DNA from: Extibacter muris | Lineage (GTDB): Bacteria > Bacillota > Clostridia > Lachnospirales > Lachnospiraceae | DNA length: 64,000 bases | Direction of reading: 5' to 3' | Assembly: GCF_004345005.1 (NCBI RefSeq) | Contig: NZ_SMMX01000009.1 | Location: 106,237 to 170,236 of the forward strand | Part shown: in pieces, positions 1 to 8,169 of the stretch | How positions within the stretch are numbered: the first letter of the stretch is position 1 | Layout: every line of letters starts with the position of its first letter | Program-made: the position numbers and the translations under genes | The notes under the pieces: generated by a model | Told to the model about the DNA's origin: nothing | The model's database searches: none | The model's input: the letters and a program-made list of their open reading frames with translations, nothing else

Positions 1-2
1 AT

Positions 3-110
3 TCAGCCGAAGATATGTGCGCAAGGGGCTACGTTTGCACTTGTCAGGGACAGGTGCAGGCTGTGCTTTTAGCGATGTTACCGGGGCCGTCCTTCATTCT
101 TAAAGTGTAG
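3..110 (+). CDS. Possible 3' end of an upstream gene, product unknown
   Basis: One frame stays open from the window edge to a TAG at 108-110, about 35 residues ending in PGPSFILKV. A second frame is also open up to a TAA at 101-103, so coding is not proven. The stretch lies 26 bp before cobK, so an upstream partner in the same operon would be expected here. I do not recognise the sequence and it does not look like the end of CbiG. Confidence 0.25.
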   Translation, partial: SAEDMCARGYVCTCQGQVQAVLLAMLPGPSFILKV

Positions 111-136
111 AAAGGACCGGAAAGAGGAGAAAAAAG

Positions 137-907
137 ATGAGCAAAAGGATACTGCTGTTTGCGGGGACGACCGAAGGAAGGGAGCTGGCAGAATTTCTAA
201 GAGGACAGGGAATCAGCGCTTATGTGAGCACTGCCACGGAATATGGCAGGGAATGCGTAGGAGAGGGAGGTAGCATCACGGTCTGCGCAGGAAGGATGGA
301 CGAAGGAGATATCCGCACGTTTATCGAGACGCATGCCATAGCGCTGACAATCGACGCGACCCATCCATTTGCGAAAGCGGCTACAGAGAATATCAGGCGT
401 GCCTGCGACGCGTGCGGGACAGAATATATCCGGTGTCTGCGTGCACGGCAGCAGATCGAGGCGGAGGAGGATATGGTGTGGGTCGATTCCGTGGAAGAGG
501 CGGTCGATTACCTGAAGGGGAAGGAGGGCAATATCTTCATATCTACCGGAAGCAGGGACCTGAAGCGCTATACAGAGATACCAGGATACGAGGACAGGTG
601 CTATGCCCGTGTCCTGTCTACAGAAGAGGCGGTAGAAGAAAGTACTGGGCTCGGCTTCAGGGGCAGGCATCTTATCGCGATGCAGGGCCCTTTCTCCAGA
701 GAGCTGAATGTGGCCATGCTCCAGTATGCGCAGGCAGGCTACTTCGTGACAAAAGAGTCGGGGAAGGCCGGCGGGTTCGAGGAAAAGGCGGAGGCCGCAA
801 GGGAGACAGGGGCCGTGCTCGTCGTGATTGGCAGGCCTTTCGAGAGCGGCCTTAATCTGGAAGAGACAAAAGCATATTTGATTGCTTATTCTGCTAAATT
901 ATGTTAA
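137..907 (+). CDS. cobK: Precorrin-6A reductase (CobK/CbiJ)
   Basis: Reduces precorrin-6A (here cobalt-precorrin-6A) with NAD(P)H during corrin ring synthesis in the cytoplasm. The 256-residue length is normal for the family. The N-terminal GTTEGRELAEFL segment and the FISTGSRDLKRY segment near residue 140 are typical of CobK/CbiJ. An AAAGAGGAG ribosome binding site precedes the ATG. It lies upstream of the riboswitch that controls the other B12 genes and its last codons overlap the promoter of that transcript, so it probably belongs to a separate upstream unit. It supplies a step that the downstream operon lacks. Confidence 0.9.
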   Translation: MSKRILLFAGTTEGRELAEFLRGQGISAYVSTATEYGRECVGEGGSITVCAGRMDEGDIRTFIETHAIALTIDATHPFAKAATENIRRACDACGTEYIRCLRARQQIEAEEDMVWVDSVEEAVDYLKGKEGNIFISTGSRDLKRYTEIPGYEDRCYARVLSTEEAVEESTGLGFRGRHLIAMQGPFSRELNVAMLQYAQAGYFVTKESGKAGGFEEKAEAARETGAVLVVIGRPFESGLNLEETKAYLIAYSAKLC

Positions 908-910
908 AAT
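882..910 (+). promoter_or_regulatory. Promoter of the riboswitch-controlled cobalamin operon
   Basis: TTGCTT (882-887) and TAAAAT (905-910) are 17 bp apart and lie just before the cobalamin riboswitch. The -10 box covers the cobK stop region. Read from sequence only. Confidence 0.5.
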
Positions 911-924
911 TCATAGTGAATGAA

Positions 925-1105
925 TTCAAATCCAGCAGACGATTTAAGAGAAGGCCGTCTGAAAAAAGACGGCAGGGGAAGCCAGGTGAGAATCCTGCAC
1001 AATACCCGTTGCTGTATTGGAGGAATGGTATTCCATGAGGTCACTGTAAGGATACTTATGGGAAGGCGGAATACCGTGATGATGCCTAAGTCAGAACACC
1101 CGCTT
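925..1105 (+). promoter_or_regulatory. Cobalamin riboswitch (B12 element)
   Basis: The conserved core is visible in order: GCCAGGTGAGAATCCTGC (981-998), GGTCACTG (1039-1046), ATGGGAAGGC (1058-1067), and AAGTCAGAACACCCGC (1088-1103), the B12 box. It lies about 115 bp before cbiM. Known elements of this class bind adenosylcobalamin or related corrinoids and switch off transport and synthesis genes. Downstream, 1139-1172 can form a CCAGG/CCTGG stem that might be part of the expression platform; no T-rich terminator is obvious, so the mechanism (translation or termination) is open. An open frame of 81 codons over this element is not a gene. Confidence 0.93.
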
Positions 1106-1217
1106 TTAGATGGATTTGGATGGTTACGGGGATATGGCCAGGTGTTTGCTGCGAATCTCTTTTGACTTTGTGGTAAACCTGGAATATTTTCAGAACATCA
1201 CAAAAGGAGAGAGAAAC

Positions 1218-1967
1218 ATGTCAAAAAAAGAAAAAATCTTACTCAAGGCATCGATAGCTTTTGCGCTATTGTTTGCCGTCACGCCGGCTGTGAACGCGAT
1301 GCACATCATGGAGGGATATCTTCCCCCATCCTACTGTGTCACATGGGGAGTTATCTGTATCCCATTTCTGGCTGCCGGATTCATTTCCCTGAAAAAAAGA
1401 CTGGAAGAGAATAGGAAATCTATCACACTGATAGCGATGGCAGGTGCGTTTATCTTCGTGATATCTTCCTTGAAGATCCCATCCGTGACAGGAAGCTGCT
1501 CGCATATGACAGGAACCGGCCTGGGAGCCATATTGTTCGGCCCTTCGGCAGTCAGCATACTCGGCATCATCGTGCTGCTGTTCCAGGCGGTGCTTCTTGC
1601 CCATGGAGGACTGACGACGCTTGGCGCCAACACGTTTTCTATGGCAGTTGCCGGTCCGCTGCTTTCTTTTGGTATCTATAAGATCTGTTCCAGGCTTAAA
1701 GTCAACAGAAAAGTGTCCGTATTCCTGGCAGCGTGTCTCGGGGACATCTTCACATATTGCGTGACGAGCATACAGCTTGCACTGGCGTATCCTTCCGAAT
1801 CCGGCGGGGTGGCAGCTTCTGCCGTGAAGTTTCTCGGAGTGTTCGCGCCGACGCAGCTTCCGCTTGCTGTCATAGAGGGTATCCTGACGGTCGTGATAGT
1901 GATCGGCTTGGAATCCTATGCAAGGCCGGAACTGAAAGCGATTGGTTTTTTGAAGGAGGCAAAGTAA
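1218..1967 (+). CDS. cbiM: Cobalt ECF transporter substrate-binding subunit CbiM
   Basis: Membrane S component of the energy-coupling-factor importer for Co2+. I place the start at 1218, seven bases after AAAGGAGAG, not at the longer upstream start that runs into the riboswitch leader. The first 27 residues are a signal peptide ending VNA. Cleavage exposes Met-His-Ile-Met-Glu-Gly, the N-terminus that CbiM needs to chelate the metal. Several hydrophobic helices follow and [12 protein letters not shown] carries further conserved His/Cys residues. First gene under the riboswitch, followed after one base by cbiN. Confidence 0.93.
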   Translation: MSKKEKILLKASIAFALLFAVTPAVNAMHIMEGYLPPSYCVTWGVICIPFLAAGFISLKKRLEENRKSITLIAMAGAFIFVISSLKIPSVTGSCSHMTGTGLGAILFGPSAVSILGIIVLLFQAVLLAHGGLTTLGANTFSMAVAGPLLSFGIYKICSRLKVNRKVSVFLAACLGDIFTYCVTSIQLALAYPSESGGVAASAVKFLGVFAPTQLPLAVIEGILTVVIVIGLESYARPELKAIGFLKEAK

Positions 1968-1968
1968 G

Positions 1969-2292
1969 ATGACGAAGAATACAAAGACAGTAATAATCTT
2001 ATTGGCTGCTGCATTATGCATAGCCATCGTCCCATTGTTTGCGCAGAAGGGAGCCGAGTTCGGCGGATCTGATGACGCTGGCAGCGCGATGGTGGAAGAG
2101 ATTCATGGTGAATATACGCCGTGGTTTACGCCGATACTCGAGACGGCCCTCGGCGGAGAGCTGCCGGGAGAGGTGGAAAGCCTGATCTTCTGCGTCCAGA
2201 CGGGAATTGGCGTCGGCATCATAGCCTTTGTCATGGGACGCTACGTAGAGAGAAGGAAATGGATGAAGGGCGACGAGGCAGAGAAGGATTGA
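1969..2292 (+). CDS. cbiN: Cobalt transporter accessory subunit CbiN
   Basis: Small membrane subunit (107 residues) that works with CbiM during cobalt loading. Two hydrophobic segments (about residues 7-26 and 73-90) flank an extracellular loop containing GEYTPWFTP, typical of CbiN. It starts one base after the cbiM stop, which implies coupled translation. Confidence 0.9.
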   Translation: MTKNTKTVIILLAAALCIAIVPLFAQKGAEFGGSDDAGSAMVEEIHGEYTPWFTPILETALGGELPGEVESLIFCVQTGIGVGIIAFVMGRYVERRKWMKGDEAEKD

Positions 2293-2313
2293 GTTGGATG
2301 AAAGGAGCGGGAT

Positions 2314-3087
2314 ATGATTGCTGTAGACAAGCTCTGCTATCGGTCAAAGCTCAGATATGTCAATGCCGGTGAGAAGTTTACATATTCCATGCTGACACTG
2401 TTGTTCTGCATTGTCAGCCGTTCGTTTGTGCTTTCCGGGGCTGTGCTTATGGTTAATACCACACTGACCGTAGGAAAGGGAGGCATCCCGCTACGCAGAT
2501 ATATAAGCCTTATGGCAGTCCCGTCTGCATTTCTCATTTTAAGCACGCTTGCAATCATCGTGAATATCTCCAAGATCCCACTGGATGGCTATGCACTACC
2601 GGTGGGAACCTTTTTTATCACAGGCAGCAAAGCGTCGGTGCTGTTTGGACTACGTCTTATCGTTACGGCGCTGGCAGCGGTATCCTGCCTTTACTTTCTG
2701 TCGCTTAACACGACGATGACGGATATTATGAGCGTACTGGGCGGGCTTCGCTGCCCGAAGATTGTCCTAGAGCTGATGCTGCTGATCTACCGGTATATTT
2801 TCGTGCTGATGGAGACGGCGTCGGCCATGCTCGTGTCACAGAAGGCAAGGCTTGGGAATAAGGATCTTAAGACATCGCTAAGATCGTTTGGCAGGATGGG
2901 TTCCGGACTCTTGATCAGAGCATTCCAGCGTTCCGGTACCTTGTATGATGCAATGGAGTCAAGGTGTTATGATGGCAGGATACGTGTGCTGGAGGAACAG
3001 CATCCGGCGAAGCCTTCAGAGATTGCGCTCATTATCTCGTACGAACTTGTATTGTTAGCGTATACAGTATGGAGAGGGGTGGCATGA
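2314..3087 (+). CDS. cbiQ: Cobalt ECF transporter T component CbiQ
   Basis: Transmembrane coupling subunit that links CbiM to the ATPase CbiO. The 257 residues include several hydrophobic helices and the coupling-helix region ending in AMESRCYDGR near residue 220, which corresponds to the Ala-Arg-Gly signature of EcfT proteins. AAAGGAGCGGGAT precedes the start. The TGA overlaps the ATG of cbiO. Confidence 0.92.
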   Translation: MIAVDKLCYRSKLRYVNAGEKFTYSMLTLLFCIVSRSFVLSGAVLMVNTTLTVGKGGIPLRRYISLMAVPSAFLILSTLAIIVNISKIPLDGYALPVGTFFITGSKASVLFGLRLIVTALAAVSCLYFLSLNTTMTDIMSVLGGLRCPKIVLELMLLIYRYIFVLMETASAMLVSQKARLGNKDLKTSLRSFGRMGSGLLIRAFQRSGTLYDAMESRCYDGRIRVLEEQHPAKPSEIALIISYELVLLAYTVWRGVA

Positions 3088-3950
3088 TGGCAGAATCAGA
3101 ACAGGTATCGGAAGATATCATAATAGAAGCGAGAGAGGTCCGTTATTCTTATGAGGAAGGCGGGCAGCCGTCGCTGGACGGTGTCAGCCTGAAGATTGAA
3201 AGAGGAAAGAAGGTTGCCTTCATGGGAGCCAACGGTTCCGGAAAATCTACGTTCTTCTTGTGCTGCAACGGCATATACAGGCCGGACAGCGGAACGGTGC
3301 TCGTTGCCGGACAGCCCATCGACTATTCCAGAAAAGGCCTGATGGCTGTCAGGCGCAGCGTCGGCCTTGTATTCCAGGACCCGGATAACCAGCTGTTTTC
3401 TGCAAGCGTCTATCAGGAGATATCTTTTGGGCCGATGAATCTCGGGATACCTGAGGATGAGGTAAGGAGAGAGATTGAACGGGTGATGGACTATCTGGAG
3501 ATAACACCCTTCCGGGAGCGTCCGGCACACGCTCTTAGCGGAGGGCAGAAGAAGCAGGTCACGATAGCAGATGTCCTTGTCATGCATCCGGATGTCATCA
3601 TCCTGGATGAACCGGCCTCTGCCCTCGACGCAAAACATACTAAGCTGATGAATCAGATCGTGGACAAGCTTGCCAAGGAGGGCATCACGATATTGATGGC
3701 GACGCACGATATCGATTACGCTCTGGAGTGGGCGGATGAGATCGTGCTCATGCATGAGGGAAAGGTGCTGCTTCAGGCGGACCCTGTGACCGTGTGCGAA
3801 AGCCGGGAGGCGCTGGCCATGACGAACCAGGAGGAACCTGCGGTGCTGAAGCTTTTCAGGCGGCTGGTGGAAAGAGGCGTCCTGGAGGAAGGCCTCAGGC
3901 CGCCTGTGAGCTTTGGACAGCTGGAACGATATATAGCGGAGGGCAGATGA
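3084..3950 (+). CDS. cbiO: Cobalt ECF transporter ATPase CbiO
   Basis: Powers cobalt import. From the ATG at 3084 (ATGA overlap with cbiQ) the protein has 288 residues: Walker A GANGSGKST (48-56), Q-loop FQDPDNQ (97-103), signature LSGGQKK (151-157), Walker B VIILDEP (171-177) and the H-loop ATHD (206-209). All catalytic elements are intact. A slightly longer start at 3069 exists but GGAGAGGGG before 3084 favours the shorter form. A single CbiO implies a homodimer under CbiMNQ. It overlaps cbiK by 4 bases. Confidence 0.95.
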   Translation: MMAESEQVSEDIIIEAREVRYSYEEGGQPSLDGVSLKIERGKKVAFMGANGSGKSTFFLCCNGIYRPDSGTVLVAGQPIDYSRKGLMAVRRSVGLVFQDPDNQLFSASVYQEISFGPMNLGIPEDEVRREIERVMDYLEITPFRERPAHALSGGQKKQVTIADVLVMHPDVIILDEPASALDAKHTKLMNQIVDKLAKEGITILMATHDIDYALEWADEIVLMHEGKVLLQADPVTVCESREALAMTNQEEPAVLKLFRRLVERGVLEEGLRPPVSFGQLERYIAEGR

Positions 3951-4735
3951 TGGAAGGAAAGAAGAACAGGAACAGGGCAATACTCGTCGTAAGCTTCGGA
4001 ACAAGCCATATGGATGCATTGGAAAAAAGCATAGAGCGGATTGAACTTCACATAGAAGAGGCATTTCCTGAATGCCGGGTTTACCGCGCATTCACAAGCG
4101 AGATGATAGTAAGGAAACTGCGCCGGACGAAAGGGCTGCAGTTTCATACTGTAAAAGAAGCCATGGAACAGATGGCTTCGGACGGGATGGAACAGGTTAT
4201 CGTCCAGCCGACGCATATCATAAACGGCATTGAAAATGACAAGATGATGGATGACCTGATGGAATACACGGACCGGTTTAAGAAGATCAGAGTCGGCAAA
4301 CCGCTGCTGACGAGCGTGGACGACTATAAAAAGGCAATACACGCAGTGATGGCTGAGGTAAGGCTTGGGGCGGGCGAAGCGCTTGTCCTGATGGGCCACG
4401 GCACAGACCATCATGCGAACGCGGCCTATCCGACGCTTGAATATACCTTCCACTCCCTCGGATACAGCCAGGTACTCGTAGGTACGGTGGAAGGCTTTCC
4501 GGACTTGAGGAACGTGATGACGAAGCTTGAGATTGCAGGAGTGGAAAAGGTGTCGCTTATGCCGTTCATGCTGGTGGCAGGCGACCATGCCAAGAATGAC
4601 ATGGCAGGAGAAGAAGACTCGTGGAAGACAGAGCTTGAAGCAGCGGGATATGAGGTGAAGCCGCTTGTCAAGGGGCTTGGAGAGATGAAAGGCATCCGCA
4701 GCATCTTCGTAGAACATATCGAGATGGTGATGTAG
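3947..4735 (+). CDS. cbiK: Sirohydrochlorin cobaltochelatase CbiK
   Basis: Inserts Co2+ into sirohydrochlorin (factor II), the committing step of the anaerobic, cobalt-early route. The start at 3947 gives an ATGA overlap with cbiO and 262 residues, the usual CbiK size. The two metal-binding histidines are visible: His151 in MGHGTDHHANAAYP and His214 in VAGDHAKND. The N-terminal ILVVSFGTSH segment is characteristic. Its position directly after the cobalt importer fits channelling of metal to the chelatase. Confidence 0.94.
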   Translation: MMEGKKNRNRAILVVSFGTSHMDALEKSIERIELHIEEAFPECRVYRAFTSEMIVRKLRRTKGLQFHTVKEAMEQMASDGMEQVIVQPTHIINGIENDKMMDDLMEYTDRFKKIRVGKPLLTSVDDYKKAIHAVMAEVRLGAGEALVLMGHGTDHHANAAYPTLEYTFHSLGYSQVLVGTVEGFPDLRNVMTKLEIAGVEKVSLMPFMLVAGDHAKNDMAGEEDSWKTELEAAGYEVKPLVKGLGEMKGIRSIFVEHIEMVM

Positions 4736-4764
4736 CTGCCAGGAATAGAGAAAGGAGGGTCCGG

Positions 4765-5925
4765 ATGGTGGGAGAAGGCAGCGGCAGGAACAGACAGGTA
4801 GTATGGAAGGACCAGAAGCAGATGCGCACCGGCTATACGACCGGAAGCTGCGCGGCAGCGGCGGCCAAGGCTGCTGTCTGCATGCTGCTGTCGGAAGAGC
4901 CGGTACATCACGTATCTCTGATGACGCCAAAGGGCGTCAGGCTCTATCTGGACGTGGAAGATATCGAGACCGGCAGGGACTATGTCAGCTGCGGCGTGCG
5001 CAAGGACAGCGGGGATGACCCGGATGTGACGGACGGCGTGCTCGTCTGTGCCAGGGTATCCAGATGCAGAGGGGATGCAATCAGCCTGGACGGCGGGACC
5101 GGGGTCGGCAGGATTACGAAGAACGGGCTGGAGCAGCCCGTAGGCGCCGCAGCTATCAACAAGGCGCCGCGCCGCATGATCATAGAAGCGGTGGAGGAGC
5201 AGAGAAGGAAGTACGGCTGCACGGACGGCATCGCCGTCGTCATCTCTGTGCCGGACGGGGATGAGCTGGCCAAAAAGACGTTCAATCCCCGGCTCGGAAT
5301 CAAGGGAGGCATCTCCGTGCTCGGGACGAGCGGCATCGTAGAGCCGATGAGCGAGAAAGCGCTTACCGATACGATATATCTGGAGATGAAGGTACTGAAG
5401 GAAAACGGGCATGAGTGGTGCTATGTCGTCCCAGGCAACTATGGCAGCGACTTCCTGACAGGGACGCTCGGGTACGACGGCAGTCTTGCGGTGAAGTGCA
5501 GCAATTACATCGGGGAGACGATTGACGATGCGGTACGCATCGGCATGAAAGGGATACTGCTCGTCGGGCATATCGGAAAGCTCGTCAAGCTGGCGGCCGG
5601 GGTGATGAATACCCATTCAAGGCAGGCAGACTGCCGGATGGAAGTCTTTGCCGCCCATGCTGCCCTTGCCGGGGCGGGCCGGGATACGGTACGGAAGCTG
5701 ATGGAATGCGTGACCACTGCCGAGGCAGTAGATATCCTGAAGGGGAGCGGTCTGCTCTGGCCCGTCATGCAGACCGTCATGGACCGGATCGACTATCATA
5801 TCCGGCAGCGTGCGGGGAAGAAGCTGGCCGTCGGCGCCGTCGTCTTTTCTATGGAAGAAGGGATACTCGGAAGCACACCGAGTGCGGCAAAGGTACTGGA
5901 TCAGATACGGAAGGGGATCAGATAG
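4765..5925 (+). CDS. cbiD: Cobalt-precorrin-5B C1-methyltransferase CbiD
   Basis: Methylates C1 of cobalt-precorrin-5B with S-adenosylmethionine in the anaerobic pathway. The family hallmark RTGYTTGSCAAAAAKAA lies near residues 21-37; 386 residues is slightly longer than usual because of about 19 extra N-terminal residues. AAAGGAGGG precedes the ATG at 4765. The substrate is normally made by CbiG, which I do not see as a separate gene here. Ends one base before cbiL. Confidence 0.94.
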   Translation: MVGEGSGRNRQVVWKDQKQMRTGYTTGSCAAAAAKAAVCMLLSEEPVHHVSLMTPKGVRLYLDVEDIETGRDYVSCGVRKDSGDDPDVTDGVLVCARVSRCRGDAISLDGGTGVGRITKNGLEQPVGAAAINKAPRRMIIEAVEEQRRKYGCTDGIAVVISVPDGDELAKKTFNPRLGIKGGISVLGTSGIVEPMSEKALTDTIYLEMKVLKENGHEWCYVVPGNYGSDFLTGTLGYDGSLAVKCSNYIGETIDDAVRIGMKGILLVGHIGKLVKLAAGVMNTHSRQADCRMEVFAAHAALAGAGRDTVRKLMECVTTAEAVDILKGSGLLWPVMQTVMDRIDYHIRQRAGKKLAVGAVVFSMEEGILGSTPSAAKVLDQIRKGIR

Positions 5926-6666
5926 ATGGATGGAACATTTTATGGAGTGGGAGTCGGGCCGGGAGACCCGGAGCTTCTGACGTTGAAGGCAGTCAGGATC
6001 ATACAGGAATGTGACGTGGTGGCGCTGGCGGTCTCGGACAAGGCGTTCCAGGAGCCGGTGTATGACAGGGAAGGGGCTTCGCAGGAGCTCTGCGGATATC
6101 TGCAAAGATGCGTGGCGTATCAGATCGTGCTTCCTGTCATACCGGAACTGGCAGGAAAAAAGAAGCTATTCCTCCCTATGCCCATGATTAAGGAGAAAGA
6201 AAAGCTCAGGCAGATTCACGATGCGTGTGCCGATGCGGCAGAGCAGATAATACGGCAGGGAAAAAACGTCGCTTTCATAACGCTTGGAGATCCTGCCATA
6301 TACTCTACATGCCTGTATGTGCACAAGAGACTGGCTGCAAAAGGGATAAGGACGTGCCTCATTCCCGGCATACCTTCCTTTTGCGCGGCCGCAGCCAGGA
6401 TGAACGTGGGTCTTGCGGAGAACCGGGAAGAGCTTCATATCATACCGGCCTCTTATGGCGTGGAAGAGAGCCTCGGCCTTAACGGGACGAAGGTGCTTAT
6501 GAAAGCGGGAGCGAAGATGCCCGACGTGAAGCAGGCCGTGGCAGCAAGGAAGATGGAGATACACATGGTGGAGAACTGCGGCATGCCGGGCGAGCAAATA
6601 TACGAAAGAGCAGAGGACATACCGGATGACGCAGGATACTATTCTTTGATGATTATTAAGGAGTGA
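5926..6666 (+). CDS. cbiL: Cobalt-precorrin-2 C20-methyltransferase CbiL
   Basis: Methylates C20 of cobalt-precorrin-2. The tetrapyrrole methylase fold shows its SAM-binding loops: GVGVGPGDPELLTLKAV at the N-terminus, TLGDPAIYSTC near residue 120 and LIPGIPSFCAAAA near residue 145. The 246 residues are of normal length. It directly abuts cbiD and overlaps the leader of cbiF. Among the several methylases here, the C20 assignment rests on the length and on the GDPAIYST type loop. Confidence 0.9.
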   Translation: MDGTFYGVGVGPGDPELLTLKAVRIIQECDVVALAVSDKAFQEPVYDREGASQELCGYLQRCVAYQIVLPVIPELAGKKKLFLPMPMIKEKEKLRQIHDACADAAEQIIRQGKNVAFITLGDPAIYSTCLYVHKRLAAKGIRTCLIPGIPSFCAAAARMNVGLAENREELHIIPASYGVEESLGLNGTKVLMKAGAKMPDVKQAVAARKMEIHMVENCGMPGEQIYERAEDIPDDAGYYSLMIIKE

Positions 6667-6671
6667 GACGG

Positions 6672-7445
6672 ATGGTCGTATTTGTTGGAGCAGGACCGGG
6701 GGCAGAGGACCTCATAACGGTCAGAGGACAGAGGCTTCTTAAGGAAGCTGACATAATCGTATATGCAGGTTCTCTCGTGAACCCTGCGCTTCTGGAAGTA
6801 AGAAAGGATTCATGCGACGTATACAACAGTGCATGCATGACTTTGGAGGAGGTGCTCGAGGTCCTCATACAGGGGGCGCGTACAGGAAAGAACGTGGTGC
6901 GTCTGCATACGGGAGACCCGTGCCTGTACGGCGCGGTGAAGGAACAGATGGATGCCCTGGCAAAAGAAGGGATACCGTACGAAGCGTGCCCGGGCGTAAG
7001 TTCATTCTGCGGCGCGGCTTCAGCCCTTGGGGCAGAATATACGCTGCCCGGCGTCTCCCAGTCTGTTGTCATCACAAGGATGGCAGGCAGGACGCCGGTG
7101 CCGGAACAGGAATCGATACGCGGCTTTGCTGCCCACAAAGCTACGATGGTCATCTTTTTGAGCACGGGGATGCTGCCGCAGCTTCAGGAGGAGCTGCTGG
7201 CTGGCGGCTATGAGAAGGATACCCCGGCAGCCATCGTCTATAAGGCCACATGGCCTGACGAGAAGGTGTGCCGCTGTACGGTGGAGACGCTGGCCAGGAC
7301 GGCAGAACGGGAAGGGATTACGAGGACTGCGCTCATCGTCGCAGGAAACGTGCTGGACGGAAGGTACGAGCGGTCCGAATTATATAACCCGGCCTTTTCC
7401 ACCGGATTCCGTAAAGCTACAGACGGAGGACGGGACCATGAATAG
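6672..7445 (+). CDS. cbiF: Cobalt-precorrin-4 C11-methyltransferase CbiF
   Basis: Methylates C11 of cobalt-precorrin-4. I choose the ATG at 6672, eight bases after AAGGAG, over a GTG nine bases upstream, giving 257 residues. Motifs: FVGAGPGAEDLITVRG, the family-typical YAGSLVNPALL, LHTGDPCLYGA and CPGVSSFCGAASALG. Its 3' end overlaps the start of cbiH by 8 bases. Confidence 0.92.
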   Translation: MVVFVGAGPGAEDLITVRGQRLLKEADIIVYAGSLVNPALLEVRKDSCDVYNSACMTLEEVLEVLIQGARTGKNVVRLHTGDPCLYGAVKEQMDALAKEGIPYEACPGVSSFCGAASALGAEYTLPGVSQSVVITRMAGRTPVPEQESIRGFAAHKATMVIFLSTGMLPQLQEELLAGGYEKDTPAAIVYKATWPDEKVCRCTVETLARTAEREGITRTALIVAGNVLDGRYERSELYNPAFSTGFRKATDGGRDHE

Positions 7446-8169
7446 CGTATATGTAGTCGGCATAGGTCCGGGGGGCAGGGACCAGATGACCCGGGAGGCG
7501 GAGACGGCGCTTGAGCGATGCAGCGTTATCGCAGGCTACACGGTGTATATTGATCTGATAAAAGACCGATATGCGGACAAGACATTTCTGACCACTCCTA
7601 TGACACAAGAAGCGAAGCGGTGCCAGATGGCATTTGAAGAGGCGCAAAAAGGCAGGGACGTGTGCATCGTGTGCAGCGGCGATGCAGGCGTGTACGGGAT
7701 GGCCGGCCTCATGTATGAGATAAAGGAGTCGTATCCGGATGTGGATATCAAAGTGGTGCCTGGCATCACGGCTGCCACAGGGGGGGCGGCTGTGCTTGGG
7801 GCGCCGCTCATGCACGACTTTGCGGTCATCAGCTTAAGCGACCTGCTTACACCTTGGGAGAAGATAGAGGCAAGGCTCCGGGCCGCCGCCGCGGCAGACT
7901 TTGTCATCTGCCTGTACAACCCGTCCAGCAGGAAGCGCAAAGGATATCTGGAGAAGGCGTGTGGGCTGCTGCTGGAATACAAAAGTAAAGATACCGTCTG
8001 CGGAATTGTGCGTAATATCGGGAGGGAGGGAGAGTCCTGTCAGGTGCTGTCCCTGGAAGAGCTGAAACAGACCAAGGCAGATATGTTCACGACCGTATAC
8101 ATCGGCAATGAGCAGACAAGACAGATAGAGGGCAGCATGGTGACGCCAAGAGGGTATCGTGATGTATGA
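7438..8169 (+). CDS. cbiH: Cobalt-precorrin-3B C17-methyltransferase CbiH (CobJ)
   Basis: Methylates C17 and causes ring contraction. Start at 7438 after GGAGGACGG, overlapping cbiF; 243 residues. Motifs: YVVGIGPGGRDQMTREA, VCSGDAGVYGMAGL, VVPGITAATGGAAVLGAPL and FVICLYNPSSRKR, all typical of CobJ/CbiH. The length matches a stand-alone CbiH, so this is not a CbiG-CbiH fusion. A much longer open frame upstream (from 7210) lies over cbiF and is not used. Confidence 0.93.
   Translation: MNSVYVVGIGPGGRDQMTREAETALERCSVIAGYTVYIDLIKDRYADKTFLTTPMTQEAKRCQMAFEEAQKGRDVCIVCSGDAGVYGMAGLMYEIKESYPDVDIKVVPGITAATGGAAVLGAPLMHDFAVISLSDLLTPWEKIEARLRAAAAADFVICLYNPSSRKRKGYLEKACGLLLEYKSKDTVCGIVRNIGREGESCQVLSLEELKQTKADMFTTVYIGNEQTRQIEGSMVTPRGYRDV

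Noticed and set aside
920..1165. 81-codon frame on the + strand
   Set aside because: It lies entirely over the cobalamin riboswitch, without a ribosome binding site.
3773..4930. 385-codon minus-strand frame
   Set aside because: Antisense of cbiO, cbiK and cbiD, all of which have clear family motifs; composition is typical of a shadow frame.
4426..5616. 396-codon minus-strand frame
   Set aside because: Antisense of cbiK and cbiD with many His, Arg and Pro residues.
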